Shown piece after piece: positions 8,211 through 17,667 of a stretch of DNA of 64,000 bases. Positions within the stretch are counted from its first letter, which is position 1. Every line of letters starts with the position of its first letter. Source of the DNA: Sphingobacterium puteale (GTDB lineage: Bacteria > Bacteroidota > Bacteroidia > Sphingobacteriales > Sphingobacteriaceae). The notes beneath the pieces are model-generated. The model searched no databases, was not told where the DNA came from, and saw only the letters and a list, made by a program, of their open reading frames with translations. Position numbers and translations under genes: made by a program. The stretch spans positions 620,001 through 684,000 of the forward strand of contig NZ_RBWS01000001.1 of assembly GCF_003627955.1 (NCBI RefSeq). The letters run 5' to 3'.

Positions 8211-9638
8211 TTAACATTCCGGCAAACTCAATGGAATATTGACTGCCAGGCCTCCGTCTGCCGTTTCTTTATATTTGGCATTCATATCCAATGCTGTTTC
8301 CCACATGGTTTTAACAACGGTATCCAAGCTTACTTTGGCCTTATCAGGATTGGATTGCAGCGCTAGCTGAGCCGCAGTAATGGCTTTTATCGCTCCCATC
8401 GTATTCCGCTCGATACAGGGGATCTGTACCAGCCCGCCGATCGGATCGCAGGTCAATCCGAGGTGGTGCTCCATCGCAATTTCTGCCGCCATCAGTACCT
8501 GACGTTGTGATCCACCCAATACCTCTGTTAAAGCACCGGCGGCCATGGCTGAGGATACGCCAATTTCTGCTTGACAGCCACCCATGGCCGCCGAAATTGT
8601 CGCATTCTTTTTAAAGATGGATCCGATCTCCGAAGCGGTTAGAATAAACTGAACGATTTTATTTTCCCGCATGCCGTCATGGAAGGTAATAAAATACTGC
8701 AAAACGGCCGGTATAACTCCTGAAGCACCATTGGTAGGCGCTGTAACGACACGGCCGAAAGAGGCATTTTCTTCATTGACGGCGAGGGCAAAACAACTCA
8801 CCCAATCCAGGATATATTGAAAATTCTGTCCGCCTTCACGAATCGCCATCACCCATGACTCATAATCCTGATAGCTCCGCCCCTGCATCAATTTTTTATT
8901 TAGTTTCGCTGCCCGGCGCTCTACGTTCAAGCCTCCCGGTAACGTACCTCCAGTGTGACAGCCCCGGTAGATACATTCATAGATCGTCTTATAAATATTC
9001 AGTACACCAGCAACTGTTTCATTTTCCTCACGCCAAGCGCATTCATTTTCTAGAACGAGTTCCGATATTTTAAGCCCTGTTTTCATCGTCCAGTGCAGCA
9101 GTTCCTGTGCAGTATCTATCGGAAAGGGAAGATCTACTTCGGACAGAACACTCTCGGTATCATTTTCCTGAACGACAAAACCGCCCCCTATGGAATAATA
9201 GGTCTCGGTAATGGCCTTACCACCTGACAGAAAGGCCTGAAATGTAACGGCATTCGGATGGAAGGGCAGACTCTCGGCGTACAGGAAAAGGAGATCCTCC
9301 TGATAGGAGAACGGAACGGTACGTTTACCGGCCACTTCCAGCTGGCCTACACTTTTGATATGGGCCACCTTTGGTGTCACATGGTCAACATCGAAGGTAA
9401 CGGGGTCGTCTCCGCTCAAGCCAAGCAGAACAGCAATATCCGTACCATGGCCAGCACCGGTTTTGGCCAAAGATCCATAAAGCAAAATCTTGACCTGCTC
9501 CACCTCATTCAATACACCTTTTGCCTGCAGGACATGGGTAAATTGTTGGGCGGCACGCCAAGGCCCCAGGGTATGCGAACTGGATGGTCCGATACCAATC
9601 TTAAACATATCAAAAACGGATATTTGTTCTTTGCTCAT
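8211..9638 (-). CDS. sdaA: L-serine ammonia-lyase (serine deaminase)
   Basis: A 475-residue single-chain iron-sulfur serine dehydratase that deaminates L-serine to pyruvate and ammonia. The N-terminal beta domain has the signature [14 protein letters not shown]. The catalytic alpha domain has [40 protein letters not shown] and [16 protein letters not shown], which carry the conserved cysteines for the [4Fe-4S] cluster. I start at ATG 9638 ([15 protein letters not shown]). An ATG 11 codons upstream at 9671 is in frame but adds a non-conserved extension. A weak minus-strand -7 (TAATTTAG) lies near 9691-9698. Confidence 0.93.
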   Translation of the reverse strand: MSKEQISVFDMFKIGIGPSSSHTLGPWRAAQQFTHVLQAKGVLNEVEQVKILLYGSLAKTGAGHGTDIAVLLGLSGDDPVTFDVDHVTPKVAHIKSVGQLEVAGKRTVPFSYQEDLLFLYAESLPFHPNAVTFQAFLSGGKAITETYYSIGGGFVVQENDTESVLSEVDLPFPIDTAQELLHWTMKTGLKISELVLENECAWREENETVAGVLNIYKTIYECIYRGCHTGGTLPGGLNVERRAAKLNKKLMQGRSYQDYESWVMAIREGGQNFQYILDWVSCFALAVNEENASFGRVVTAPTNGASGVIPAVLQYFITFHDGMRENKIVQFILTASEIGSIFKKNATISAAMGGCQAEIGVSSAMAAGALTEVLGGSQRQVLMAAEIAMEHHLGLTCDPIGGLVQIPCIERNTMGAIKAITAAQLALQSNPDKAKVSLDTVVKTMWETALDMNAKYKETADGGLAVNIPLSLPEC

Positions 9639-9827
9639 AATCTCAATTGTTGCGGTTAGCTCGTTTTTCATAGCTTTTGTGAAAACCGCATCTAAATTAG
9701 CACAAATAACCGTACAATGTTACCTGTATTTACATTATTATCATTTTGAAAACCAAGCTGTCATTCTTTTAACAAGTATCCAACAAACATCTTACATTTT
9801 TTAGCGAAAAAGTAAGAAATGCTTCCC

Positions 9828-9835
9828 TATCTTTG
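9828..9835 (+). promoter_or_regulatory. -7 promoter box that fixes the GHL10 start
   Basis: TATCTTTG matches TAnnTTTG. A TTG codon at 9833 that would lengthen the downstream frame lies inside this box, so translation must begin at ATG 9854, about 13 nt after the predicted transcription start. Confidence 0.55.
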
Positions 9836-9853
9836 TTGGCTACAATTTATAGC

Positions 9854-11401
9854 ATGACGGGAAAAACATATTTATATTCTTTTTTTGCCTTTTTTATCTG
9901 TTTATTTTCGATCAGAACATATTCCCAACAGCTACCTAAACGGGAGTTTCGTGGTGTATGGGTAGCTACCATCGGTAACATAGACTGGCCTTCTGTCAAG
10001 GCCAGTAACAATGTAGCATTGCAAAAGCAGGAATTTATCGACCTGCTTGACCAGCATCGAAGCGCTGGCTTAAATGCCATCATCCTGCAGGTACGGCCTG
10101 CGGCAGACGCCTTCTATGCAAAAAGCAGGGAACCCTGGAGCCGCTATTTAACCGGAAAACAAGGGCAGGCGCCGACCCCGTTCTATGACCCTTTACAATT
10201 TGCAATTGAGGAAGCACACAAAAGAGGAATGGAATTACATGCCTGGTTCAATCCTTATCGTGCTTCGACAACATTGAATCCTGCACACTTCTCCGATGAC
10301 CATATTACCAAACGTCATCCCGAATGGTTCTTTACCTATGCTGGAAAAAAGCTTTTCAATCCGGGGCTACCGGTTGTCCGCAGATATATTATTGATGTCA
10401 TCATGGACGTTGTTAAAAATTACGATGTTGACGGTATCCATTTTGACGACTATTTTTATCCTTATCCGGACAGTCGCAATACATCCGTACCGGATCAGCT
10501 GACCTTCGCCCAATACAATAATGGGATTGAAAATATTGAAGACTGGCGACGCAATAATGTGAACATGCTTGTGCGCGACCTTGGTATTGCGATCAAAAAA
10601 ATAAAGCCTTATGTTAAATATGGCATCAGCCCATGCGGTGTATGGGACAATAAGGAAAACAATAGCATCGGTTCGGAAACCCGTGGTTTAAGTGCGTATC
10701 GCGAACTTTATGCGGACGGTGTAAAATGGATGCAGGAAGGCTGGATCGATTACATCAATCCGCAGATCTACTTTCCTTTTAAAAATCGTGCCGCGGCTTA
10801 TGAAATATTGGTATCCTGGTGGCAACGGCATACCTATGGGCGGCATTTTTATGTCGGGCACGGTGCTTACAGGGTAACGGAAAATAAGATGGGGTGGACA
10901 GACAAAAGCCAGATTCCGAGACAGGTACGTCACCTGCGCGAAGAACATGATGTCGAAGGAAGTATATATTTCAGTTCCAAATCACTCACCGACAACCTGG
11001 TCGGACTGCAAGATTCCATGCGTAATGACCTTTACCGTACTCCTGCTCTACCACCGACAATGCCCTGGCTGGATAGCATTCCGCCAAATGCCCCTTTTGG
11101 CTTGCTGGTAAAATCGTCCGGCAATGGGAAAATGAACACGCTATTTTGGCAGAAACCGGATGCGGCGAGCGATGGTGAATCTGCCTATGGTTATGTTGTT
11201 TATCGCTTTGCAGTAGATGAACGCGTCAATATCAAGGATCCCGGAAAAATCATTTTTATCACTTACGATGCCGATAAACTTCAGTATACAGACAATGACA
11301 TCAAACAACATCAACAGTACAAGTATGTCGTCACAGCAATAGACCGGATGAAAAATGAGAGCCGCCCTTCGGATAGCAGGGAGGCAAATGAAGATACGTA
11401 G
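9854..11401 (+). CDS. GHL10-family glycoside hydrolase-like protein (DUF187, YngK type)
   Basis: A 515-residue exported protein. A signal peptide (MTGKTYLYSFFAFFICLFS..) is followed by a GHL10 barrel: KREFRGVWVATIGNIDWPS, LNAIILQVRPAADAFY, ELHAWFNPYR, VDGIHFDDYFYPYP and INPQIYFPF are the typical blocks, with likely acidic catalytic residues in the DGIHFDDYF strand. A fibronectin type III-like domain occupies about 420-505. It is monocistronic and convergent with a GH3 gene across a shared terminator. The polysaccharide substrate is unknown; cell-wall glycan is possible. Confidence 0.88.
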   Translation: MTGKTYLYSFFAFFICLFSIRTYSQQLPKREFRGVWVATIGNIDWPSVKASNNVALQKQEFIDLLDQHRSAGLNAIILQVRPAADAFYAKSREPWSRYLTGKQGQAPTPFYDPLQFAIEEAHKRGMELHAWFNPYRASTTLNPAHFSDDHITKRHPEWFFTYAGKKLFNPGLPVVRRYIIDVIMDVVKNYDVDGIHFDDYFYPYPDSRNTSVPDQLTFAQYNNGIENIEDWRRNNVNMLVRDLGIAIKKIKPYVKYGISPCGVWDNKENNSIGSETRGLSAYRELYADGVKWMQEGWIDYINPQIYFPFKNRAAAYEILVSWWQRHTYGRHFYVGHGAYRVTENKMGWTDKSQIPRQVRHLREEHDVEGSIYFSSKSLTDNLVGLQDSMRNDLYRTPALPPTMPWLDSIPPNAPFGLLVKSSGNGKMNTLFWQKPDAASDGESAYGYVVYRFAVDERVNIKDPGKIIFITYDADKLQYTDNDIKQHQQYKYVVTAIDRMKNESRPSDSREANEDT

Positions 11402-11444
11402 GGACAGGTCGAGCGATGCATTGAACAGAAGAGGAGTAAAAGAG

Positions 11445-11501
11445 GAACCCTCCCGAATTGCACAGCTGTTGTTGGCTCAGCGATTCAGGAGGGTTCTTTT
11501 A
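11445..11501. terminator. Bidirectional terminator between GHL10 and GH3 genes
   Basis: GAACCCTCC (11445-11453) pairs with GGAGGGTTC (11488-11496), and GAAT/ATTC pairs just inside. TTTTATTTT follows on the plus strand and CTCTTTTA on the minus strand, so it can serve both convergent genes. Confidence 0.85.
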
Positions 11502-11525
11502 TTTTAGTATGATTTTAAAGCAATG

Positions 11526-13232
11526 CTATTTGCCCTGTCCGTATTTGAATTTTTTGTTGATGGTAACGGGCAGTTTTCCTTTCGGGGTATTCTGTCCCAA
11601 CAGTGTTTCGGCAGCAGCCTTCTGCATAAAAGCATCATTTTGGTAAGCCAATAAAATTGTCTTTGCTTTCTTCGAAGCTTCAACACCATCTAAGGCATAT
11701 ACGTTTGTAAATAGCGTCAAAATGGATTTTTTCGCAAACTTCTTCATCAGGTCCTGCACATTTTCATTCAACTGTATGGTAGGGCGCGGACGTAGTCGCG
11801 TATCGTGTACTGCGATAATGAATTGTTTGTTTTTCTTGATCTCTTTTACAAGACGTTTCTTATCATCTTTACTCAAGCTGTCCGGTACAAAATATTGCGT
11901 TTCGTTTGTCAGCGCAGCTGCAAGTTGATCTTGGAATGTTTGATTGGTAGAAATACCGATATTGATAATTGCTGTAGGCAGTTCTTTTTTAAAGGATTTC
12001 AATTTCTCTGTCGAGTTAAGCGCCGTAATGGCAGCCCTGGAAAGTTCGTCAATCAATTGTACCGCAGATGCACGGTGCAAATCGGCATACAGATTCTGTT
12101 GTGGGGTAGCCTGATATTTATCCAATCCCAACCATAGTTTGGCAGCCAACACCCTTTTCACGCGCGCATCAATATCCGCCTGTGAGATACGGCCTTCTTC
12201 GATCGCCTTAAGAATAAGATCAATGGCCCGTTTACTATTTTCGGAAACCTCAAGGAGGTCATGTCCGGCAATGATGGCCTGTACATCCGCCTCACCGTTC
12301 GGAAAGAATTTTTTGACACCTTTCATATCCATGGCATCAGTGACGGTCAAGCCTTTAAAGCCCAGTTCGTTCCGTAATAAGTCGGTGACGACTTTTTTAG
12401 AAATGGAAGATGGCATATTTGGTGTGTCATCCAGGATCGGGATATTCATATGCGCAACCATAACGGCCGGAGCACCTGCTTTAATAAGTTCTTTGAAAGG
12501 GTACAGTTCCAGCGTATCCAATCTCTTTTTATCAAAAGGAAGCTGGGGAAGGTCATAGTGTGAATCGACATCGGTATCACCATGTCCCGGGAAGTGTTTG
12601 ATGGAAGCCAATATACCACCATCCACCATACCGTCCATATATGCTTTTGCTTTTTGGGCGACATTATATTTATTATCGCCGAAAGAGCGAATCCCGATGA
12701 CCGGATTTTTAGGATTGTTATTGATGTCCACATCCGGAGCAAAATTAAAATGCATACCGATGCGGTGAAAGTCCTGTGCAACCTCCCGTCCCATGCGGTA
12801 GATCAATTGATTGTCCTGCACGGCACCAAGCGTCATCTGGTAAGGGAAAGATAAGGTAGAATCCGGCATCCGCATACCCAGCCCCCATTCGCCATCAAAA
12901 GTCATCATCAAGGGCACTTTAGAAAGGGATTGGTAGCGATTGAACATGTCCACATGACGTACGGGACCACCCTGAAAAACAACAAGCCCCCCCAAATGTT
13001 CGTCCTGAATAACCTGTGCCACGGAATCAATATATTTTTGGCCAAGATTGGTATGTGCCCGCACGAGGAACAACTGCGCTACTTTCTCCTTTGGCGTCAG
13101 TGTATTAAATACGGCATCCACCCAATCGTGCTGGGAATTGATGTATTTTACAAAATCTTTCTTGTCCTGTGCTTTCGTAATGGAGAGCGCACCGGCCAAT
13201 GCCAATAGGCCCAGACTGAATTTTTTGAACAT
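11526..13232 (-). CDS. Glycoside hydrolase family 3 protein (beta-N-acetylhexosaminidase-like)
   Basis: A 568-residue exported GH3 enzyme. The signal peptide runs to about residue 20 (ALSITKA). The N-terminal barrel has FDGEWGLGMR, FNFAPDVDIN, and the NagZ-type block KHFPGHGDTDVDSHYDLP, whose D/H pair suggests N-acetylglucosaminidase chemistry. TDAMDMKGV holds the usual nucleophile Asp segment. A C-terminal alpha/beta domain ends with LGQNTPKGKLPVTIN. The beta-lactamase-like module often fused to this type in Bacteroidota is absent. A role in peptidoglycan turnover is probable. Confidence 0.88.
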   Translation of the reverse strand: MFKKFSLGLLALAGALSITKAQDKKDFVKYINSQHDWVDAVFNTLTPKEKVAQLFLVRAHTNLGQKYIDSVAQVIQDEHLGGLVVFQGGPVRHVDMFNRYQSLSKVPLMMTFDGEWGLGMRMPDSTLSFPYQMTLGAVQDNQLIYRMGREVAQDFHRIGMHFNFAPDVDINNNPKNPVIGIRSFGDNKYNVAQKAKAYMDGMVDGGILASIKHFPGHGDTDVDSHYDLPQLPFDKKRLDTLELYPFKELIKAGAPAVMVAHMNIPILDDTPNMPSSISKKVVTDLLRNELGFKGLTVTDAMDMKGVKKFFPNGEADVQAIIAGHDLLEVSENSKRAIDLILKAIEEGRISQADIDARVKRVLAAKLWLGLDKYQATPQQNLYADLHRASAVQLIDELSRAAITALNSTEKLKSFKKELPTAIINIGISTNQTFQDQLAAALTNETQYFVPDSLSKDDKKRLVKEIKKNKQFIIAVHDTRLRPRPTIQLNENVQDLMKKFAKKSILTLFTNVYALDGVEASKKAKTILLAYQNDAFMQKAAAETLLGQNTPKGKLPVTINKKFKYGQGK

Positions 13233-13443
13233 AAATTAGTTTCTATAATGTCTTAAATAGATCACTAATAACGCTATTATTTTGGATAATATGAAATTGT
13301 TTTTGCAACAATTTTATATAAACACGCATAAAGATGCATTTTACTCGCAACAATGGAAATTAATAATGTTCGCTTTATTCTAATATTGATGGTTCATCGG
13401 AACGCACATGTGGTGCTGGGTTTCAGTTACTCCATACTGAATA

Positions 13444-13986
13444 CTAAATCAAATTATACTTTTTCTCCAGAAAAAGCGTCAGTTCCATCACATTTTCCAA
13501 TTCACCGATTGCTTCCTTTTTCCACAGCTTATCGATTATCAACAAGAGAAATTGAGTTTCAAGGTCTGGATTTTCATAGTTCAGATCTTGAAAGGCACGA
13601 TGAATAATAGGTTGCACGGGTTTCATGAACTGTTCGTGCTGCTGTTTGGAAAAGGGATGGTGCGACAGGCGCTCCTGTAACTTCCAGAATAGGGGTTCGG
13701 CGGTAACCAATTTATTGGGTAGATTGATCATCGTCCGAAGGAACTCTTTAGGTTCACGGTAAGTCATCATTCCACGGTGATGCGTGAGGACTTTACGGTA
13801 GCCTGATTTAATCAAATAAACCAACAGCGCGTCTTTATTACCAAAATGTTTGAATATCAAAGCCTCGGAAACCCCAGCGTTCTGCGCTATTGTTTTGGTA
13901 GAGGTATTGGTATAGCCTTGTTCTGAAAAAAGCAGCAACGCCTCTTTCATAATACGCTCTTTTCTACTCAAAACACTCTCTTTCAT
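13444..13986 (-). CDS. TetR/AcrR family transcriptional regulator
   Basis: A 180-residue regulator. The N-terminal TetR helix-turn-helix spans about 8-55 (IMKEALLLFSEQGYTNTSTK, then the recognition region NAGVSEALIFKHFGNKDALL). The C-terminal ligand-binding part is helical and not recognisable. It is divergent from an outer membrane barrel gene. Two identical CGTTCAGTT motifs flank its -7 box (14022-14029), the arrangement expected for autorepression. It may also control the divergent gene. Confidence 0.92.
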   Translation of the reverse strand: MKESVLSRKERIMKEALLLFSEQGYTNTSTKTIAQNAGVSEALIFKHFGNKDALLVYLIKSGYRKVLTHHRGMMTYREPKEFLRTMINLPNKLVTAEPLFWKLQERLSHHPFSKQQHEQFMKPVQPIIHRAFQDLNYENPDLETQFLLLIIDKLWKKEAIGELENVMELTLFLEKKYNLI

Positions 13987-13995
13987 ATACTATGT

Positions 13996-14004
13996 CGTTC
14001 AGTT
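13996..14004. promoter_or_regulatory. Candidate TetR operator half, proximal copy (CGTTCAGTT)
   Basis: CGTTCAGTT is repeated exactly at 14041-14049, 45 bp away in the same orientation. This copy lies about 10-20 nt downstream of the predicted transcription start of the TetR gene. Confidence 0.4.
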
Positions 14005-14021
14005 GATCTTTAATTCTACTG

Positions 14022-14029
14022 CAAATATA
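14022..14029 (-). promoter_or_regulatory. -7 promoter box of the TetR gene
   Basis: On the minus strand the element is TATATTTG, between the two CGTTCAGTT repeats. Confidence 0.5.
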
Positions 14030-14040
14030 TCTAATCTTTC

Positions 14041-14049
14041 CGTTCAGTT
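14041..14049. promoter_or_regulatory. Candidate TetR operator half, distal copy (CGTTCAGTT)
   Basis: Second exact copy of CGTTCAGTT. It covers the -33 region of the TetR promoter and lies about 50 bp upstream of the divergent promoter at 14097-14104. Confidence 0.4.
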
Positions 14050-14096
14050 AGGATTATTGTAACTAAAATGATAGTAATTCGTATCAAATAGTCGCA

Positions 14097-14104
14097 TAAA
14101 TTTG
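14097..14104 (+). promoter_or_regulatory. -7 promoter box for the outer membrane barrel gene
   Basis: TAAATTTG matches TAnnTTTG, giving a leader of roughly 55 nt before ATG 14164. Confidence 0.5.
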
Positions 14105-14163
14105 ACAAATAAAAATTTACGACCAATAACAGCGCATTAAAAAGACGCAGACATCCTCAACCA

Positions 14164-16905
14164 ATGAAAATCAAGACCTGGATCATTGTTATCCTTTCGC
14201 TTAGCTTACCGCTGTTAAAGACGAATGTGCTTGCCCAGCAGTATATATCCGGTAAACTCACGGACAACAACAATTCCAAACCTATTTCAGGTGCCAGCGT
14301 TACCATCATCGCACTAAAGGATTCCAGCAAACTACAGACACCTACAGATATTTTGGGCAAGTTTATCAGCACAGCTCTTCCCGATGGGGATTATCTCGTG
14401 TCGGTACAGCCAATGGGCTATTCGGCAGACATCCGAAAAATTAAATTAACGGGCAAAACCGTAGACATCAATTTTAAGCTCAACGGCTCGGAGATCATAC
14501 TGGACGAAGTCAGCATCTCGCCGACGAGCATACAGGTACGGGGCGATACACTGGAGTTTGATGCCAAAAAATATGTTACTCCTGATTTTGCGGATGCCGA
14601 CGAGCTGGTAAAACAGATACCGGGTGTAGAAATTGATGAAGACGGTAATGTCAAGGCGCAGGGAGAAGCCGTAAACAAGATTATAATTGATGGCCGTGAA
14701 TTCTTCAGTACTGATCCAAAAGTTGCGCTAAAAAACTTACCTGCCGATGTCATTGCCAAAGTTCAGCTCATTGATGACAAGACCGAGCAGGCGAAATTCA
14801 GCGGATTTGACGACGGCAAACGGATGAAAGTGATCAATATTGTGACCAAGCCGGACAAAAGGAAATCCTACTTTGGCAAGATCAGCGGCGGAGCCGGTCC
14901 GGACAATAAATACGCGGTGAATACTCAAGTCACCAAAATGAATCCAAAGCGTCAGTACTCCATAGATATCAACACCAATAACGTCAACCAACCCAATGGC
15001 TTTGCACCCCGTGGCAATACGCGCGGCCGTACCGGACAGGGGGTTACAACACGGTTCAATGCCGGATTTAATTATCTCGACCGCTTTTTGGCAGACCGGA
15101 TGGATTTCAATGCCAATTACACCTACAACTATACGGACAATAATACGGTCAGCCAAAGCAAAACAGAATATACCGCAGGCAACAGAGCCAATCAAATCAA
15201 CAGTCAACAGCAGTTCGGCAGTACCTATACAAACAATCATGCCCTTTCCCTGCGTGCAAACTGGAAAATAGATTCTATCCAAAAGTTGGATATACAGCCT
15301 AATTTCTCCTACCAGAACAACGATAGGCGTGGTGGTTCCATCGGCAATACACTGTTAAATTTGCAGGACACGCTTAATAGATCAAATCGCAACAATAAAA
15401 GCTTCGGTGAGAACTTTAACTGGGGCGGTGACCTGACTTATATGCGTAGACTGAACAAACCCGGCCGTACGGTCAGCGTCAATTTCAATGGCTCTTTCAG
15501 CACAAACAAAAGCCATGCTGCCAATTATGCCCTTAACTCCTATTATCGGGATGGCCTGCCTCAGCGTATTGATACCGTTGATAACCGAAATTATTCAAAT
15601 GGCGACAACAATGGCTTTCGTACAAAAATTGCCTATACCGAAAGGCTGAATAAATACGCACGTTTGCAGGGAAATTATACTTTCCGGAATACCGCACGAT
15701 ATTCTGACCGAAAAACCTACGAATTCCTTGCGGAAACCGAACAGTTAGGGGAATTAAAAAACCGCCTGTCAAATGAATTCCGTAATGACTTTGTATACCA
15801 CAGCGCCGGGCTTTCTTATTTATTCAATAAAAAAGATAGCATACGGTTTCAAATTGGAATGGACTATCAGACAGCAAATCAAGCAAACGACAAACTATTT
15901 CCGAACATATTGAAAACAAAGAGCTATTTTAACAGCCTGTTGCCCAACTTAAATTTCCAGTACAATTTCGACAAAGAAACCCGTATAGAGGTACGCTATA
16001 ACGCCAAAACCAATACACCGGCTATTGAACAGCTGCAAGATTTTATTGATAACCAAAATCCACTGCGTATCAGTTCGGGCAACCCTAACCTGAAGCAGGA
16101 ATATGACCATAACCTGGTCATGCAGTTTAGATCTGTCAACAAAGCTTCCGGTAGAAGCTTTACATCAGATTTTATGGCAGATTTTATTCAGAATAAGATT
16201 TCAACAACCATCTTTACGACAGATTCAGCATTTGCCATCGCTGAGGATATCATACTCGGACCGGGAGGCCAGTATAGCAGACCTGAAAACTTTGACGGAG
16301 TATACAACCTGAAGTGGCATAATAGTTTCGGCTATCGTATTGAACCATTAAAACTGAATATCAACCTCAACAACAATGTATATTTCAATCAGAATTACAC
16401 ATTGTTAAATCTGCAGAAGGTAAATGCAAAAACATATGGGATAAATCAACGTGTCGGGGTGAATACGGCTTTCAGCAAAGATGTCATCATTGGACTGGAT
16501 TACAACGGAAATTTATCCTATTCAAAAAACTCCGCAACGGAGAAATCCAACTATTCCGTTTATAAACACACCATCGGCAACTCCATTGCATTGACATTGT
16601 TGAAAAGCTGGACCTTAAATTCGACTTTCAATTACCTATACAATGGCAGCATCCTCAACGCACCGAGCACCACAAGTTTGCTGTGGAATGTTTCTGTCGG
16701 CAAGAAATTATTCAAAAGGAGAAATGCTGAGATCAATCTGACTGTTTTTGATATTTTCAACGATAATAAAAACATCAATCAACAGGTCAATGACCTTTGG
16801 GTACGCGTATCAGCGTCCAATGCCATTACCCGTTATGCAATCTTAAGCTTTACGTATCATATAAGGGGTATGGGCGGAAAGGCAAACCGGGAGCGAAAGG
16901 ATTAA
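14164..16905 (+). CDS. Outer membrane beta-barrel protein with carboxypeptidase-regulatory-like domain
   Basis: A 913-residue outer membrane protein. A signal peptide (cleavage near NVLAQQ) precedes a carboxypeptidase-regulatory-like/Ig-type domain (about 27-110: ISGKLTD..PISGASV), a plug-like region (about 130-235) and an OMP_b-brl_3-type barrel to the end. No TonB box was identified. This SusC-like but SusD-less class is common in Bacteroidota and usually unassigned. It is divergent from a TetR gene and convergent with a histidine kinase/response regulator operon. Either could control it; the TetR sites are the stronger lead. Confidence 0.88.
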   Translation: MKIKTWIIVILSLSLPLLKTNVLAQQYISGKLTDNNNSKPISGASVTIIALKDSSKLQTPTDILGKFISTALPDGDYLVSVQPMGYSADIRKIKLTGKTVDINFKLNGSEIILDEVSISPTSIQVRGDTLEFDAKKYVTPDFADADELVKQIPGVEIDEDGNVKAQGEAVNKIIIDGREFFSTDPKVALKNLPADVIAKVQLIDDKTEQAKFSGFDDGKRMKVINIVTKPDKRKSYFGKISGGAGPDNKYAVNTQVTKMNPKRQYSIDINTNNVNQPNGFAPRGNTRGRTGQGVTTRFNAGFNYLDRFLADRMDFNANYTYNYTDNNTVSQSKTEYTAGNRANQINSQQQFGSTYTNNHALSLRANWKIDSIQKLDIQPNFSYQNNDRRGGSIGNTLLNLQDTLNRSNRNNKSFGENFNWGGDLTYMRRLNKPGRTVSVNFNGSFSTNKSHAANYALNSYYRDGLPQRIDTVDNRNYSNGDNNGFRTKIAYTERLNKYARLQGNYTFRNTARYSDRKTYEFLAETEQLGELKNRLSNEFRNDFVYHSAGLSYLFNKKDSIRFQIGMDYQTANQANDKLFPNILKTKSYFNSLLPNLNFQYNFDKETRIEVRYNAKTNTPAIEQLQDFIDNQNPLRISSGNPNLKQEYDHNLVMQFRSVNKASGRSFTSDFMADFIQNKISTTIFTTDSAFAIAEDIILGPGGQYSRPENFDGVYNLKWHNSFGYRIEPLKLNINLNNNVYFNQNYTLLNLQKVNAKTYGINQRVGVNTAFSKDVIIGLDYNGNLSYSKNSATEKSNYSVYKHTIGNSIALTLLKSWTLNSTFNYLYNGSILNAPSTTSLLWNVSVGKKLFKRRNAEINLTVFDIFNDNKNINQQVNDLWVRVSASNAITRYAILSFTYHIRGMGGKANRERKD

Positions 16906-16929
16906 AAATCTCCACGTGGAACACTATTT

Positions 16930-17604
16930 TCAATCCACTGTCAGCATATATCCGACACCACGGACATTGGTAATTTTGATTCTTGGGTCCTGGCTTAAAT
17001 ATTTTCGGATACGGCTAATAAACACGTCCAGGCTACGCCCCGTGAAGTACTTATCATGGCTCCAATAAGCCCGCATAATCTCTTCTCTGGGGATCACCTT
17101 ATCTTTTTGTTCGTACAGCTTACGGAGGAGTTCACTTTCACGAAATGACAGTTTCAGCGCTTCTCCCTGATAGATCAGCTGGTGTTTCAGGCTGTCCAGC
17201 ATATAATCCCCGATCATTAGTTTTTGTCCAAACAGCATCTTCGGACTATTCTTTAACAACGACTCTATTCGGACGATCAACTCCTCTATTTTAAAAGGTT
17301 TTTTGACATAATCATCGCCCCCGAGACGAAATCCCCGTACCACATCTTCGGTCTGTACTTTGGCTGTCAAGAAGATAATGGGAAGCAAAGTGTCCATTTC
17401 CCGGATTTTTGTGGCCAAGGTAAAGCCATCCATAACAGGCATCATTACATCGACCACCATAATATCTGGTCTAGCATTATTAAAAGAAGCTAACGCCTCA
17501 TCGCCATTACTGCAATGTACGACCCGGAAACCATTCGCTTCCAAACTGTCCGCCACAATCATGGCTAGGCTCGGTTCATCTTCTACGTATAAAATATCAA
17601 TCAT
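16930..17604 (-). CDS. OmpR/PhoB-family response regulator
   Basis: A 224-residue response regulator from ATG 17604 (MIDILYVEDEPS). A TTG five codons earlier is a poorer start. The receiver domain holds the acidic pair E8/D9, phospho-acceptor D52 (VVDVMMPVMDG), a Thr in FLTAKV and a switch Lys in VKKPF. The C-terminal winged helix (about 130-222) includes LSFRESELLRKLYEQ and GRSLDVFISRIRKYL. It follows its histidine kinase on the same strand. Confidence 0.93.
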   Translation of the reverse strand: MIDILYVEDEPSLAMIVADSLEANGFRVVHCSNGDEALASFNNARPDIMVVDVMMPVMDGFTLATKIREMDTLLPIIFLTAKVQTEDVVRGFRLGGDDYVKKPFKIEELIVRIESLLKNSPKMLFGQKLMIGDYMLDSLKHQLIYQGEALKLSFRESELLRKLYEQKDKVIPREEIMRAYWSHDKYFTGRSLDVFISRIRKYLSQDPRIKITNVRGVGYMLTVD

Positions 17605-17630
17605 AATTCTATCGTTCAATATTTTTTTTG

Positions 17631-17661
17631 CTATGCTATCGTCCTATCGAAGATAGCATAG
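17631..17661. other. Hairpin between histidine kinase and response regulator genes
   Basis: CTATGCTATC (17631-17640) pairs with GATAGCATAG (17652-17661) around an 11-nt loop. No U tract follows on the minus strand, so it is unlikely to be a full terminator. It may modulate the kinase:regulator ratio. Confidence 0.5.
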
Positions 17662-17667
17662 TTTATG

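Noticed and set aside
13353..13607. 84-codon plus-strand frame overlapping the TetR gene end
   Set aside because: More than half lies antisense to a clear TetR coding region, and the product shows no domain.
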